A DNA stretch of 42,590 bases from Candidatus Nanohalarchaeota archaeon (lineage in GTDB: Archaea > Nanohalarchaeota > Nanosalinia > Nanosalinales > JAFCCC01): the NCBI GenBank assembly GCA_017610385.1, contig JAFCCC010000010.1, forward strand, positions 1-42,590. Reading direction: 5' to 3'. The position numbers and the translations under genes are program-made. The notes under the pieces were generated by a model. The model searched no databases and was not told where the DNA came from. It saw nothing but the letters and a program-made list of their open reading frames with translations. This document shows, piece by piece, positions 8,574 through 16,461 of this stretch. The number at the start of each line of letters is the position of its first letter. The stretch's first letter is position 1.

Positions 8574-8986
8574 TATAACGTCACCTTTGATCCCAAATGT
8601 TTTGAAATTTCACCTAATTTAACATAACGTCCTTTCCTTAATTTATGTTCAATATTAAAACTATCTATTTTTTCATTCAAATATTGTTCAGGAATAGATC
8701 TAAAAACTTTTAATTGACTTAAGCATTTTCTTCCTCGTCTGTTTTTTGGCAACATTCCACGCACACATCTCTTCATAATTCGTTCAGGCGCTCTCGGAAA
8801 AAAAGGTCCGGTATGTCTCTGACCTCTATCAAATTTCTTTTTGTATTCTGTTTGCAACTGAACTTTTTCACCAGAAACAATTGATTCTTGTGCATTAAGA
8901 ACTATGATTTCAGTGCCTTTCTGCAGTTCTTTAGCTAATTCACTTGAAAATCGTCCTAGTATTTGATTTTTCGCATCTAATATCAT
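8573..8986 (-). CDS. rpl13: Ribosomal protein uL13
   Basis: 137 aa. Starts MILDAKNQILGRFSSELAK, typical of uL13, followed by the conserved GPFFPRAPERIMKRCVRGMLPKN segment region (about 61-83). It binds 23S rRNA near the tunnel side of the large subunit. Overlaps eL18 and uS9 by a few bases, indicating translational coupling. Confidence 0.96.
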   Translation of the reverse strand: MILDAKNQILGRFSSELAKELQKGTEIIVLNAQESIVSGEKVQLQTEYKKKFDRGQRHTGPFFPRAPERIMKRCVRGMLPKNRRGRKCLSQLKVFRSIPEQYLNEKIDSFNIEHKLRKGRYVKLGEISKHLGSKVTL

Positions 8987-9342
8987 TTTAAAATCCTCAA
9001 ACCACTTCCTTTTGGATTCTTCTTTATAATCTCCTCAAAATTCATAAAAGCACCATTTTTACTAATTTTCATTTTTGCAGATTGAGATGCTCCAAAAGCT
9101 ACAACAATAACCTTTTTATCTAATTCTCCAAAGCCCAAAACCTTTCCCGGAATAATAACTGTTTCTCCTTCTTTAGCAAATTTATTAATTTTAGAAAGAT
9201 TAACTGAGGCCTTATTTGGTCCAGATTTAGCCAAGGTTTCCGCTACTTTAATCCAAACACTAGCATTTTCTTTTCTTCCTTGCTTCTCTAATTTTAATAG
9301 TGTTTCTTTTAAAACACTGTTTGTTGACCTTGTTTTAATCAT
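8983..9342 (-). CDS. rpl18e: Ribosomal protein eL18
   Basis: 119 aa, archaeal eL18 length. Recognised from the KTRSTNSVLKETLLKLEKQ start, the NKASVNLSKINKFAKEGETV stretch and the IIPGKVLGFGEL core. In archaea this gene stands between rpoD and uL13, as here, although a tRNA-Leu gene now separates it from rpoD. Confidence 0.94.
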   Translation of the reverse strand: MIKTRSTNSVLKETLLKLEKQGRKENASVWIKVAETLAKSGPNKASVNLSKINKFAKEGETVIIPGKVLGFGELDKKVIVVAFGASQSAKMKISKNGAFMNFEEIIKKNPKGSGLRILK

Positions 9343-9376
9343 TGTTAATTTCTCTTCAGGTACTTTTTTAAATCTT

Positions 9377-9498
9377 TGCGGGGGATGAGATTCGAACTCA
9401 CGAAAGCACTAAGCTACAGGATATCTCATCATAGCATTACACTCAATACTTAAGTATTAACTTAAGTCCTGCCCCGTTGGCCGCTTGGGTACCCCCGC
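9377..9498 (-). tRNA. tRNA-Leu(TAA), intron 9423-9460
   Basis: Class II tRNA: acceptor GCGGGGG/CCCCCGC; anticodon stem CAGGA/TCCTG; spliced loop CTTAAGA, anticodon TAA; long variable arm; T-loop TTCGAAT. A 38-nt intron lies at the canonical 37/38 site. The gene is embedded between rpoD and eL18 in a ribosomal-protein operon on the same strand, so it may be processed from the mRNA or have its own promoter. Confidence 0.92.
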
Positions 9499-9569
9499 AA
9501 GTTGCTATTATATGAAAATCAAAGATTTTCTTAAATTACGAAATCCTGTCACAAGCATTATTTTATAAC

Positions 9570-10319
9570 CTAATTCATTTTTAAGCTTTTTATGTTGTCT
9601 TGAAACTCTGAAACATCCCCTTGTAGTATTTTTAGTGCTTCTAATACGATTTCTTTTGGTTTTAATCCAGATACACTTTCAACTGTAAATATAAATCGAT
9701 CTGGTCTATCCTTTACTGTAATTTCTCCATCAGATAATTCTTGGCATCTTAGACACAAAGAGCAATTCTCTATTCTTTTTACCTCTAATTTTCCATTTTT
9801 CACTTCAAAAACATTGTTTGGACAACCCGCCAAAATTTCATCCACATTTTTGACATGACCTATTTTGATTTCTGGATAATATTGATAGGCTACAACCGCA
9901 GATTGCCATTTTATATGTTCTGTTCCTTTACCTAATCTTGCCTTTGCTTCTAAATCTACCTCTTGATCTTTGAATAATGAAATTACAAGTAAATCTGGAT
10001 TTACTGGGTTAATGCCTTTTGGAGTTTTAATATCTTTCGCTTTAACTTCCATAGGTCCTTTTGCTTTCAAACTCATTTCGATTTCATCATCTTCTTTTAA
10101 GTTTTTTAGATCAAATGTCCAAGGAATTAAACCTAATCGATGCGCCAAAGATTCATCAAACAGTCCTGAGCCATTTTTAATAAATGTTACGTCATCAATT
10201 GCCAATGTAGAGATCCTTGACAACATAGTTCTTCTTAATGAGTTTACAAAAGCAGGATTTGTCCCGTCAATTTCAAATCTCAAAAAATTCTTTTCTGTTT
10301 CCAAAATTTTAATATTCAT
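9570..10319 (-). CDS. rpoD: RNA polymerase subunit D (Rpo3)
   Basis: 249 aa; assembly-platform subunit equivalent to bacterial alpha N-terminal domain and RPB3, partner of subunit L. N-terminal dimerisation motif ANPAFVNSLRRTML region (about 19-33) is intact. A ferredoxin-like insert carries four cysteines: the AGCP cysteine and CSLCLRC, the arrangement that binds an Fe-S cluster in several archaeal RpoD proteins. Directly follows uS11. Confidence 0.96.
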   Translation of the reverse strand: MNIKILETEKNFLRFEIDGTNPAFVNSLRRTMLSRISTLAIDDVTFIKNGSGLFDESLAHRLGLIPWTFDLKNLKEDDEIEMSLKAKGPMEVKAKDIKTPKGINPVNPDLLVISLFKDQEVDLEAKARLGKGTEHIKWQSAVVAYQYYPEIKIGHVKNVDEILAGCPNNVFEVKNGKLEVKRIENCSLCLRCQELSDGEITVKDRPDRFIFTVESVSGLKPKEIVLEALKILQGDVSEFQDNIKSLKMN

Positions 10320-10321
10320 AA

Positions 10322-10711
10322 TTACACCCTTCTACCACGCCTACCGCCCTTTTTTCTCATATGATCATGAGGGACCGGCGTAATATCTTCTATTTTGCCC
10401 AACTTTAAACCAGATCTTGCAAGAGCTCTTATAGCTGGTTGCGCACCTTGACCTGGTTGTTTTTGTTTAATTCCTCCAGGAGCTCTTACTTTTACATGAA
10501 CGCCTTTTAATCCTTTTTCAAGCGCTTCTGCAGAAGCTTTCTTAGCAGCCAACATTGCCGGAAAAGGACTTCCTTGTAATCTATCTTTATCAGTCATAAT
10601 GCCACCAGAACACCTTGAGATGGTTTCCGCGCCAGTAATATCTGTAATATGAACAATAGTATTATTAAAACTAGAATAAATGTGTGCAATTCCCCATTTT
10701 TCTTCAATCAT
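10322..10711 (-). CDS. rps11: Ribosomal protein uS11
   Basis: 129 aa. Signature [19 protein letters not shown] near the N-terminus and the C-terminal [19 protein letters not shown] platform protein of the small subunit contacting the mRNA exit region. Spaced 10 nt from uS4 and 2 nt from rpoD. Confidence 0.97.
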   Translation of the reverse strand: MIEEKWGIAHIYSSFNNTIVHITDITGAETISRCSGGIMTDKDRLQGSPFPAMLAAKKASAEALEKGLKGVHVKVRAPGGIKQKQPGQGAQPAIRALARSGLKLGKIEDITPVPHDHMRKKGGRRGRRV

Positions 10712-10721
10712 TTTGTTTCAC

Positions 10722-11171
10722 CTAAATTTTCTTAAGCGCATCTTCTTCAGACCGTTTTACAATATAACTTGGTACATCTACTTTGTTATTTTCTACATAA
10801 ATGTGACCATGAATTATTAATTGTCGTGCTTCTTTGATTGACTGTGCAAGACCCTTCTTAAATGTTAATGTTTGTAATCGTCTATTTAATAGACTATAAA
10901 TTTCTAAGTCTAAAACATCATCTAATGCAGATTTCTCTTCAATTAAACCTAACATATTTAATTTTTTCAAAAATTCATTCCCTTGACGTTCTTCTATAGT
11001 TGCAGTTAATCGTCTCGCCTCTCTTCTAAATCTTCTTAATTTTGTCTGCACTTTCCAAAGTTCTCTTTTGCTTTTTAGGCCATAGTCGCTCATTAATTTT
11101 CTCTCTTCAATAAGCCTTTCTTTTTGCCATGCCTTTACTGGTGAGTCGTATGTTCTTTTTAAATGTCTCAT
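10722..11171 (-). CDS. rps4: Ribosomal protein uS4
   Basis: 149 aa. It has an S4 RNA-binding domain at about 90-145 (RRLQTLTFKKGLAQSIKEAR then IIHGHIYV). It starts assembly of the small subunit by binding the 16S 5' domain. Slightly shorter than many archaeal uS4 proteins, whose C-terminal tail is longer. 6 nt downstream of uS13. Confidence 0.96.
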   Translation of the reverse strand: MRHLKRTYDSPVKAWQKERLIEERKLMSDYGLKSKRELWKVQTKLRRFRREARRLTATIEERQGNEFLKKLNMLGLIEEKSALDDVLDLEIYSLLNRRLQTLTFKKGLAQSIKEARQLIIHGHIYVENNKVDVPSYIVKRSEEDALKKI

Positions 11172-11177
11172 TTTTCA

Positions 11178-11672
11178 TCACATTTTCGGTTTAGAAGTTT
11201 TAGGTTTTGTCTTAGAAACTCCAATTTTTCCACCTTTTCTAAAGCTAGTTTTGGTTCTTTGTCCTCTTACGGGTAAACCCCAACCGTGTCTCAAACCCTT
11301 ATAGCTCTTTATTTTTCTCATCTTTCTAATATCAAATTTTTGAGTAAATTCTCTTTCTGCTTCTGTTAAATGTTTATTGTCTCCTGAATGCGGATCTTTC
11401 CTTCTATTATATATCCATGCCGGAATGCCATTCTTCTCTGGATTTTTAACAACCGCTTCAATTGCTTTAATGTCGTCTTCTTTTAAAGTTCCTATTTTTG
11501 TTTCTGATGAGAATTTTGTTTTAGAAATGACTGCATTTGCAAAGGAATGTCCGATTCCTGTTACTCTTTTTAGTCCTTCTATCAACGATTTTGTTCCATA
11601 TACATCTCTACTCATAATTCTTACAATCTCTTCAAAATCTTCATTTTTTTGAACTTGTTTTTGCTCAACCAT
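11178..11672 (-). CDS. rps13: Ribosomal protein uS13
   Basis: 164 aa; head protein contacting P-site tRNA and the large subunit. Helix-two-turn-helix core VTGIGHSFANAVISK and the C-terminal GLRHGWGLPVRGQRT motif are present. First gene of the uS13-uS4-uS11-rpoD cluster. A weak ribosome site, GAGGT, lies just before the ATG. Confidence 0.97.
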   Translation of the reverse strand: MVEQKQVQKNEDFEEIVRIMSRDVYGTKSLIEGLKRVTGIGHSFANAVISKTKFSSETKIGTLKEDDIKAIEAVVKNPEKNGIPAWIYNRRKDPHSGDNKHLTEAEREFTQKFDIRKMRKIKSYKGLRHGWGLPVRGQRTKTSFRKGGKIGVSKTKPKTSKPKM

Positions 11673-11853
11673 TTCTACCTCAATCTTAAATTTAATGTAA
11701 CGTTTTTAAACTTAACTGCAACTGCCGTCAGTTGAATCAACACATAAAACCCCCATGAGTTTTTCTGACCTACAAATTATTTTTGTAAGTTATAAATTCA
11801 TTCGCAAGCACAACAGGTTAAAAACGACTCATTTTGCTTAAATCTAATCCTTT
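11673..11853 (-). promoter_or_regulatory. uS13 operon leader with hairpin
   Basis: No gene. It contains hairpin CAACTG-ACGG-CAGTTG (11719-11734, minus), a stem variant of the tRNA-leader hairpin family, and ACTTACAAAAATAATTTGTAGGT, part of which pairs (CTTACAAA/TTTGTAGG), at about 11765-11790. TTTATAACTTAC at about 11781-11792 is a possible TATA box. Confidence 0.4.
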
Positions 11854-12039
11854 TAGCCCGTCCAGGATTTTCGTTGAATGTGTCAGTCATTAAAAGTATG
11901 GTAAGGAGACTTCACTAAATGAATGTCGCCTTTATTGATCGAACTGACAGCAGTTCGAATTCGAACCTGGGTCCCGAGATCCAGAGTCTCGGATGATTTG
12001 CCGAATTTTTCAATTCTTTGGCCACTACACTAACGGGCT
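11854..12039 (-). tRNA. tRNA-Gln(CTG), D-arm and T-loop introns
   Basis: Acceptor AGCCCGT/ACGGGCT; anticodon stem CGAGA/TCTCG with uninterrupted loop CTCTGGA, anticodon CTG. Two introns lie outside the anticodon: 11997-12017 (21 nt, D-arm 21/22, the same site as in tRNA-Glu) and 11868-11959 (92 nt, T-loop 59/60). The T-loop junction is a perfect bulge-helix-bulge: T-stem CCAGG/CCTGG, bulges AAT and AAT, central TTCG/CGAA. Splicing leaves a normal 73-nt tRNA. Confidence 0.92.
11935..11957 (+). repeat. Leader-type hairpin inside the tRNA-Gln intron
   Basis: 23-nt TTGATCGAACTGACAGCAG... block ending CAGTTCG, identical to 173-195 but inverted relative to the tRNA it sits in. It forms a 7-bp perfect stem. 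Confidence 0.8.
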
Positions 12040-12146
12040 GTCTTATAAAAACCTCTTTCTAAGGTATTTATTGATATCGTCTTTACACTAATTTATTTAT
12101 TACAAATAAAAACAAGAAAAAGAGTAAAGCATAATAGGTAATAAAC

Positions 12147-12596
12147 ATGTTTGGATTTAGTAAAGGCAAAATAGACTTTATACTGAGTAACTATAATTAT
12201 TCTCCTGGACAGGAAATAATAGGAACTTTGTTAATTACGACCAAAAAACCACTTGAAGGAAAAGAATTAACCATACGATTAATTGGACAAGAGCGACTTA
12301 TTCGTCATATGGGAACTACAACAAACGTTCAATATATTACTGTTTTTGACTTTAAACAGCCATTAGACGGCTCGAAACAATATTATAATAGCGGAGCTCC
12401 TTTAGAATATAGATTTAATATAAAAATTCCATCTAATGTATTAGAAGAACAAGCACCAAAAGGAACTTTAGGAAACATTGTTAAAGCCGCCCAAGCGTTT
12501 CAAGGACGATCAAGAAGAATAAAGTGGTTTTTAGAGGGGAACTTGTCTGTTAAGGGTATTGACATAAAGAAAAAGGTTCAAGTAAATATTAGTTAA
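12147..12596 (+). CDS. Arrestin-like beta-sandwich protein
   Basis: 149 aa. The pattern FGFSKGKIDFILSNYNYSPG, then GTLLITTKKPLEGKELTIRLIGQE, matches the N-terminal sandwich of arrestin-like / Spo0M-type proteins: a strand, a YSPGEXIXG turn, and a beta strand with a conserved ...KEL.IRLIG core. Residues 90-130 carry the FNIKIP strand (about 90-95) that precedes the second half of the fold. About one arrestin domain in length. Partners are unknown; in eukaryotes such folds bind membrane-protein tails. Confidence 0.65.
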   Translation: MFGFSKGKIDFILSNYNYSPGQEIIGTLLITTKKPLEGKELTIRLIGQERLIRHMGTTTNVQYITVFDFKQPLDGSKQYYNSGAPLEYRFNIKIPSNVLEEQAPKGTLGNIVKAAQAFQGRSRRIKWFLEGNLSVKGIDIKKKVQVNIS

Positions 12597-12616
12597 TGCA
12601 CACAAAAACGCATTTT

Positions 12617-12787
12617 GGCCTACACCGTTTGCGTTTACTTTTGCAAAAAAAAGCTTAGTGGTAACGTACTTTTGCTTAAGATTTTTGCACGTTTACTTTT
12701 GTGCAAAAAGCTTATTTGCAAAAAAAGGCTATGCGGAAGCGTATTTTTCCCTAGGGTTTTTTTGCGTTTACTTTTGCAAAAAAAGGC
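12617..12787. repeat. Hairpin cluster 3' of tRNA-Ser
   Basis: Three hairpins share the loop GTTTACTTTT but have different stems: TTTGC/GCAAA (12629-12648), TTTTTGCAC/GTGCAAAAA (12681-12709) and TTTTTTTGC/GCAAAAAAA (12758-12785). Positions 12653-12717 repeat 7225-7289 exactly. No credible gene. Confidence 0.8.
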
Positions 12788-12789
12788 TA

Positions 12790-12925
12790 CGCTGAGAGCA
12801 GGATTTGAACCTGCGCTCCCTTACGAGAACCGGTTAAGTTGGCGCAAATTATTATATGGGATTGTATTTTTCCCACAGGTAAGCGCTTTCAAGACCGGCG
12901 CATTAGACCACTCTGCCATCTCAGC
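12790..12925 (-). tRNA. tRNA-Ser(TGA), intron about 12836-12887
   Basis: Class II tRNA: acceptor GCTGAGA/TCTCAGC with discriminator G73, a serine feature. Anticodon stem CCGGT/ACCGG, loop CTTGAAA, anticodon TGA. A 52-nt intron lies at 37/38 with GCGC/GCGC intron helix and TTG/CAA central helix; the 3' boundary is uncertain by 1-2 nt. T-loop TTCAAAT. Confidence 0.9.
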
Positions 12926-12952
12926 ATAAAAATGAATTTCATCAGAAACCTT

Positions 12953-14236
12953 TTAAAACTGATCCAAGGATTTTTGTTTTCTTTCGAAATCAAAATTGTA
13001 TTTTTTCCTTAATTCAGAATGATCTCCATTATTTTGTTTCTCCTTGAAAAGTGGTTCACCATAAACTCCATCATAACCTGGTTTAACTTTAATTTTACCC
13101 TCTCTATTTTTCATAATTAATTCCGCGAACTTTTCTCCTAGAAGTTCAGAAATTTCTTCTTTTGGCGCATTTAAAAGAACATTAAATTCTGTTCCAAACT
13201 TAGCAATTAATTGATTGAAAATACCCCAAACTCTTTGAGAATATAATTGTTTAACGCCATAGTGTAGACTAATTATTTCAGATAAAGGAATCAAATCGAT
13301 AAATTCTTTAGCATTCTGAGATTTTTCTCCTAACGGTCGATCCGCTAATTGATTAACTCGATAAAGAACACCAATAGTTAAGGGTTTTCCACATTTGGGG
13401 CAAATACCATTGTATTTTTTAGTTTCTTCTGGTGAGAAAGAAATATTACAGTTTCTGTGTCCGTCAAAGTGATATTTCCCATAACTGGGATCTGTTTCAA
13501 TTGTTTTTACCAAACCTTTTCCTGTTCTTATGGCGTTTAAAATTGCATCATATTTTAATTCTGTATCAAAAACAGTTGCTTCTCTTCCAATTCTCCACGG
13601 CCAGAAACTGTGCGCATCAGAAAATGAAACTAAATTAAATTTATCTAATGCCTTTAGTCTCCAATTTAGTGGGGGATCTGAACTTAATCCGGTTTCAACG
13701 GCGTGAATGTATTTTGTTTTCTCTTTAAAGCACTCTTCTATTGAATCAAAACCGCTTTTAGATCCTAAGACTCCAAACCAAGGAGTCCAGATATGTGCGG
13801 GAATTATTTCAATTTTCGAACTAATCTCTTTCATCATATCTACTAATTCAATAGCTGAAAATCCGAAAATCGGTCGTCCGTCATAATCTAATCGCCCTCT
13901 TTTCCTTAACGTAGCTATAATTTGATCTACAACAGATAGTTTTGGAGCCAAAAGAACAAAATGAATTCTTCTTCCTTTTCCATCTTGAGTATACATCAAA
14001 GAAAGCTCAGTAGAGAGAATAAATGAAAAACCGGTTTTAGTTTTTAAAATTCCATCCTCTGTCTCTGTTAACTTTTCTTTAATCTCTTTATTCCACAAAG
14101 GGTGTTGAAAATCTCCTGTGCCGAGCAATGTTATCCCTTTAATTCTAGCGTATTTTTCCAAATTTTCAATGGAAGTTTGTTTGCTACACGCTCTGGAATA
14201 TTTGCTATGTATGTGAAAATCAGAAATTATTTCCAT
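12953..14236 (-). CDS. endoQ: Endonuclease Q (PHP-domain DNA repair)
   Basis: 427 aa, the length of archaeal EndoQ, which nicks 5' of deaminated bases (uracil, hypoxanthine) and abasic sites. PHP-domain metal motifs are in order: DFHIHSKYS (6-14), GTGDFQHP (39-46), STELS (75-79), PAHIW (146-150), VETGLSSDPP (180-189) and SFSDAHS (204-210; Asp207, His209). A zinc-finger segment has cysteines at 263, 279 and 282. The C-terminal part includes helix-rich LLGEKFAELI. It starts 4 nt after Cbf5 ends, probably one transcript. Confidence 0.85.
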   Translation of the reverse strand: MEIISDFHIHSKYSRACSKQTSIENLEKYARIKGITLLGTGDFQHPLWNKEIKEKLTETEDGILKTKTGFSFILSTELSLMYTQDGKGRRIHFVLLAPKLSVVDQIIATLRKRGRLDYDGRPIFGFSAIELVDMMKEISSKIEIIPAHIWTPWFGVLGSKSGFDSIEECFKEKTKYIHAVETGLSSDPPLNWRLKALDKFNLVSFSDAHSFWPWRIGREATVFDTELKYDAILNAIRTGKGLVKTIETDPSYGKYHFDGHRNCNISFSPEETKKYNGICPKCGKPLTIGVLYRVNQLADRPLGEKSQNAKEFIDLIPLSEIISLHYGVKQLYSQRVWGIFNQLIAKFGTEFNVLLNAPKEEISELLGEKFAELIMKNREGKIKVKPGYDGVYGEPLFKEKQNNGDHSELRKKYNFDFERKQKSLDQF

Positions 14237-14240
14237 ACAC

Positions 14241-15224
14241 TCATTTCCACATCTTAGGATATAAATCCTTCTCCATAAAAACTCTTTCGAGTTTTACGGC
14301 AGTACCTGCTTCTTTTAAAATTTCTTCAGAATTCATTAGGCTTTTTCCCAACGCAATTAATTCTCCTTTTAAACTCAGAATTGCAATCAAGTCATTTTTT
14401 TCAATTTTATCTGTTAATTTTGAAATCCCAGAACTGCCTACTGATGCGCCATAACAAATCGAATTCACCGCAGAATCTTTTACATACACTTTTCCTAAAG
14501 ATTTAACTCCTTCTTCTACGGGTCTGAGCAGATCATTAAGCTTATTCTTTTTATCTTCTTTCCAGAATACATATTCATCAACCAGATCTTGCAAAAAAAC
14601 CAAGTCTGATTCATTAAAAAGCCCTGCCTTAGTTCTTCTTAAATCAATCATTACTCCTTTTGAATTTAGTGCTCGTGCAAACTGTTTACAGAACACCCGG
14701 ACATAGAACCCTTTTTCGCATCCAATTCTAAAGAGGATTTCATTTTCTTGAACTTCTAAGATTTCTAAGTAATATATTTTTCTAGTTCTCTCAATCCGTT
14801 TAACTGCGGCCATTTCTGGTGGCGTCTGTTTTATTTTTCCAATCATTTTTTCAGCTACTTTTTTAGCAGCGTTTAAAGAAGGATTACTACTTACTTTAAG
14901 CACGCCTACATATTCCTTATTTGCTAATTTTAGAGCCTGAATTATTTTGGTACCCTTTCCTAACGCAATTGGTAAAACCCCCGTAACATGTGGGTCTAAT
15001 GTTCCAGAATGTCCGGTTTTTTTCAAATTAAAAATTTGTTTAACCCAATATGAAACCTGATGTGATGTTGGACCATAAGGTTTATCAATTAAAACAATGG
15101 AATTATTAAGTTTTTCTTCAATTGTTCTTTTTTCCGGTGTTTTGCCATATTTGGAATCTGTTTTACTTTCTTCTTTCACTATGATTTTAAATTTGATTTC
15201 TTCTTCTGGAAGCATAATTTCCAT
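14241..15224 (-). CDS. cbf5: Cbf5/TruB pseudouridine synthase
   Basis: 327 aa from the ATG at 15224. Catalytic subunit of H/ACA ribonucleoproteins and tRNA U55 pseudouridine synthase. Catalytic Asp77 lies in GHSGTLDPHVTGVL. N-terminal IIVKEESKTDSKYGKTP is the archaeal/eukaryotic Cbf5 lead-in. A PUA domain spans about 240-325 (GKVYVKDSAVNSICYGASV). A longer frame to a TTG at 15254 is unlikely because it would run into the inferred transcription start. Head gene of cbf5-endoQ. Confidence 0.95.
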   Translation of the reverse strand: MEIMLPEEEIKFKIIVKEESKTDSKYGKTPEKRTIEEKLNNSIVLIDKPYGPTSHQVSYWVKQIFNLKKTGHSGTLDPHVTGVLPIALGKGTKIIQALKLANKEYVGVLKVSSNPSLNAAKKVAEKMIGKIKQTPPEMAAVKRIERTRKIYYLEILEVQENEILFRIGCEKGFYVRVFCKQFARALNSKGVMIDLRRTKAGLFNESDLVFLQDLVDEYVFWKEDKKNKLNDLLRPVEEGVKSLGKVYVKDSAVNSICYGASVGSSGISKLTDKIEKNDLIAILSLKGELIALGKSLMNSEEILKEAGTAVKLERVFMEKDLYPKMWK

Positions 15225-15266
15225 TTCTCGCTTAGGCTTAAATAAAAATCTCAAAACAGAGCATAT

Positions 15267-15276
15267 CTATATAAAT
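15267..15276. promoter_or_regulatory. Shared TATA region for cbf5 and the 124-aa gene
   Basis: CTATATAAAT reads as a TATA box in both directions: about 22-31 nt before the plus-strand ATG at 15298 (leaderless), and about 25 nt before an inferred minus-strand TSS near 15246, 22 nt upstream of the cbf5 ATG. Confidence 0.55.
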
Positions 15277-15297
15277 TTTGTTGCTGTTTGTCTTAAA

Positions 15298-15672
15298 ATG
15301 AATTCAGAAATTAATCCAGATTGGTTCATAGAAGTTCAGGCTGGAAACGGTAGACCTCTCAGAGTAGTAGATGTAAGTTATATTGTATCAGAGGAATTTG
15401 TAGATAATACTTCTAATTTCATATATGCAGTAGTTCCAGGCAATCCTGAGCGCGGAGACGCATTTGTTATGAGGCATTACGATCCTCGCAAGGTCATTTC
15501 CGCTAATACTGCGAAATATATTGAAAATATAGCTAGATTTGGGCACGCATATGCTGGAGCCACCCCAAAATTTAAGGAGATATTAGAAAATTTAAGAATT
15601 CGTTTAAATCATAAAGATTATGATAGTCTGGATAGCTGGTTAAAAGATCCTACAGCTGATCCCACATTCTGA
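15298..15672 (+). CDS. Unknown 124-aa soluble protein
   Basis: 124 aa, no membrane segment, mixed alpha/beta with an acidic C-terminus (...DSLDSWLKDPTADPTF). The ATG at 15298 is chosen because the TATA box at 15267-15276 fits leaderless initiation; the frame extends upstream but would overlap cbf5. I see no motif I can name. Convergent with DUF106, ending 2 nt from its stop. Confidence 0.6.
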   Translation: MNSEINPDWFIEVQAGNGRPLRVVDVSYIVSEEFVDNTSNFIYAVVPGNPERGDAFVMRHYDPRKVISANTAKYIENIARFGHAYAGATPKFKEILENLRIRLNHKDYDSLDSWLKDPTADPTF

Positions 15673-15673
15673 T

Positions 15674-16381
15674 TTATGCTACTTTCAAAAGCTTTCTGAA
15701 TAGGTATGTGAATGGAATTCCAATTATAAAATAATACCCAAACCATTCAATACTTCTCTCTACGAATGGCAAACTAAAAGGGAGATTAATAAAAACTAGT
15801 GAGGGTCTTACTTTAACACTATTACCATCTTTTGAGAACGCGATACTTTTAATTTGCCACTGAGTATCTTCAATTTGGATATAGCCTCGATTTCCTACCA
15901 CACCATACCCCGAAACATTTATTATTCCTGTTGTTTGATTTAGACTTAATGGCACATTAAGATCCATATAATTTAATTCACCTACAAAAGTTCCATTAAT
16001 TTGTTCAAAAGGAATTTCTGGATTAAATGTGGTGCGAACCCAGGGAAAAATTAAAAATACCAGAATCATAGAAATAACCATAGGTTTCAGACTCATTCGC
16101 AATAATTTATTATTATATTCCATGCTTTTTTTCATGTACTCATTCATTTTTTTGACGTTATTTTCTTTCTTTGCAACATCAACCTTTTTTCGTAATTCTT
16201 TGATATTCCCTTTTAATTCTTTGGATTTTTTTTGATCCATTAAAAATTTATAAACCAACGCCAAAAGAAGCGACCAGAGTACATTGATAATCAAAATCGT
16301 TAGAAGAGCACCAGTAGTTCTATTTCCAATCTGCATTATTGGCAAGAATATATTTCCTAAAATCACATACAAAAAACTCAT
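15674..16381 (-). CDS. DUF106 / YidC-like insertase
   Basis: 235 aa. It has an N-terminal helix (about 5-45), a long charged coiled coil (about 48-95: MDQKKSKELKGNIKELRKK...), a middle helix (about 97-116), an extracellular loop of about 80 residues and a C-terminal helix pair. This is the architecture of the archaeal Oxa1/YidC/EMC3-type DUF106 proteins, which help insert membrane proteins. Its position right after secY, the usual archaeal place, supports the call. Confidence 0.85.
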   Translation of the reverse strand: MSFLYVILGNIFLPIMQIGNRTTGALLTILIINVLWSLLLALVYKFLMDQKKSKELKGNIKELRKKVDVAKKENNVKKMNEYMKKSMEYNNKLLRMSLKPMVISMILVFLIFPWVRTTFNPEIPFEQINGTFVGELNYMDLNVPLSLNQTTGIINVSGYGVVGNRGYIQIEDTQWQIKSIAFSKDGNSVKVRPSLVFINLPFSLPFVERSIEWFGYYFIIGIPFTYLFRKLLKVA

Positions 16382-16461
16382 TTCTATTTCTCTAAATTTG
16401 CCACGTAGCTTTAAAAAGATTCATTTGAGAACCTAATGGTAATAATTCCGTTCTAACTATT

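Noticed and set aside
12615-12929. Plus-strand frame of 104 codons
   Set aside because: It reads through the hairpin cluster and antisense tRNA-Ser; the lookalike segments match the frame at 7169-7351 only because the repeat is shared.
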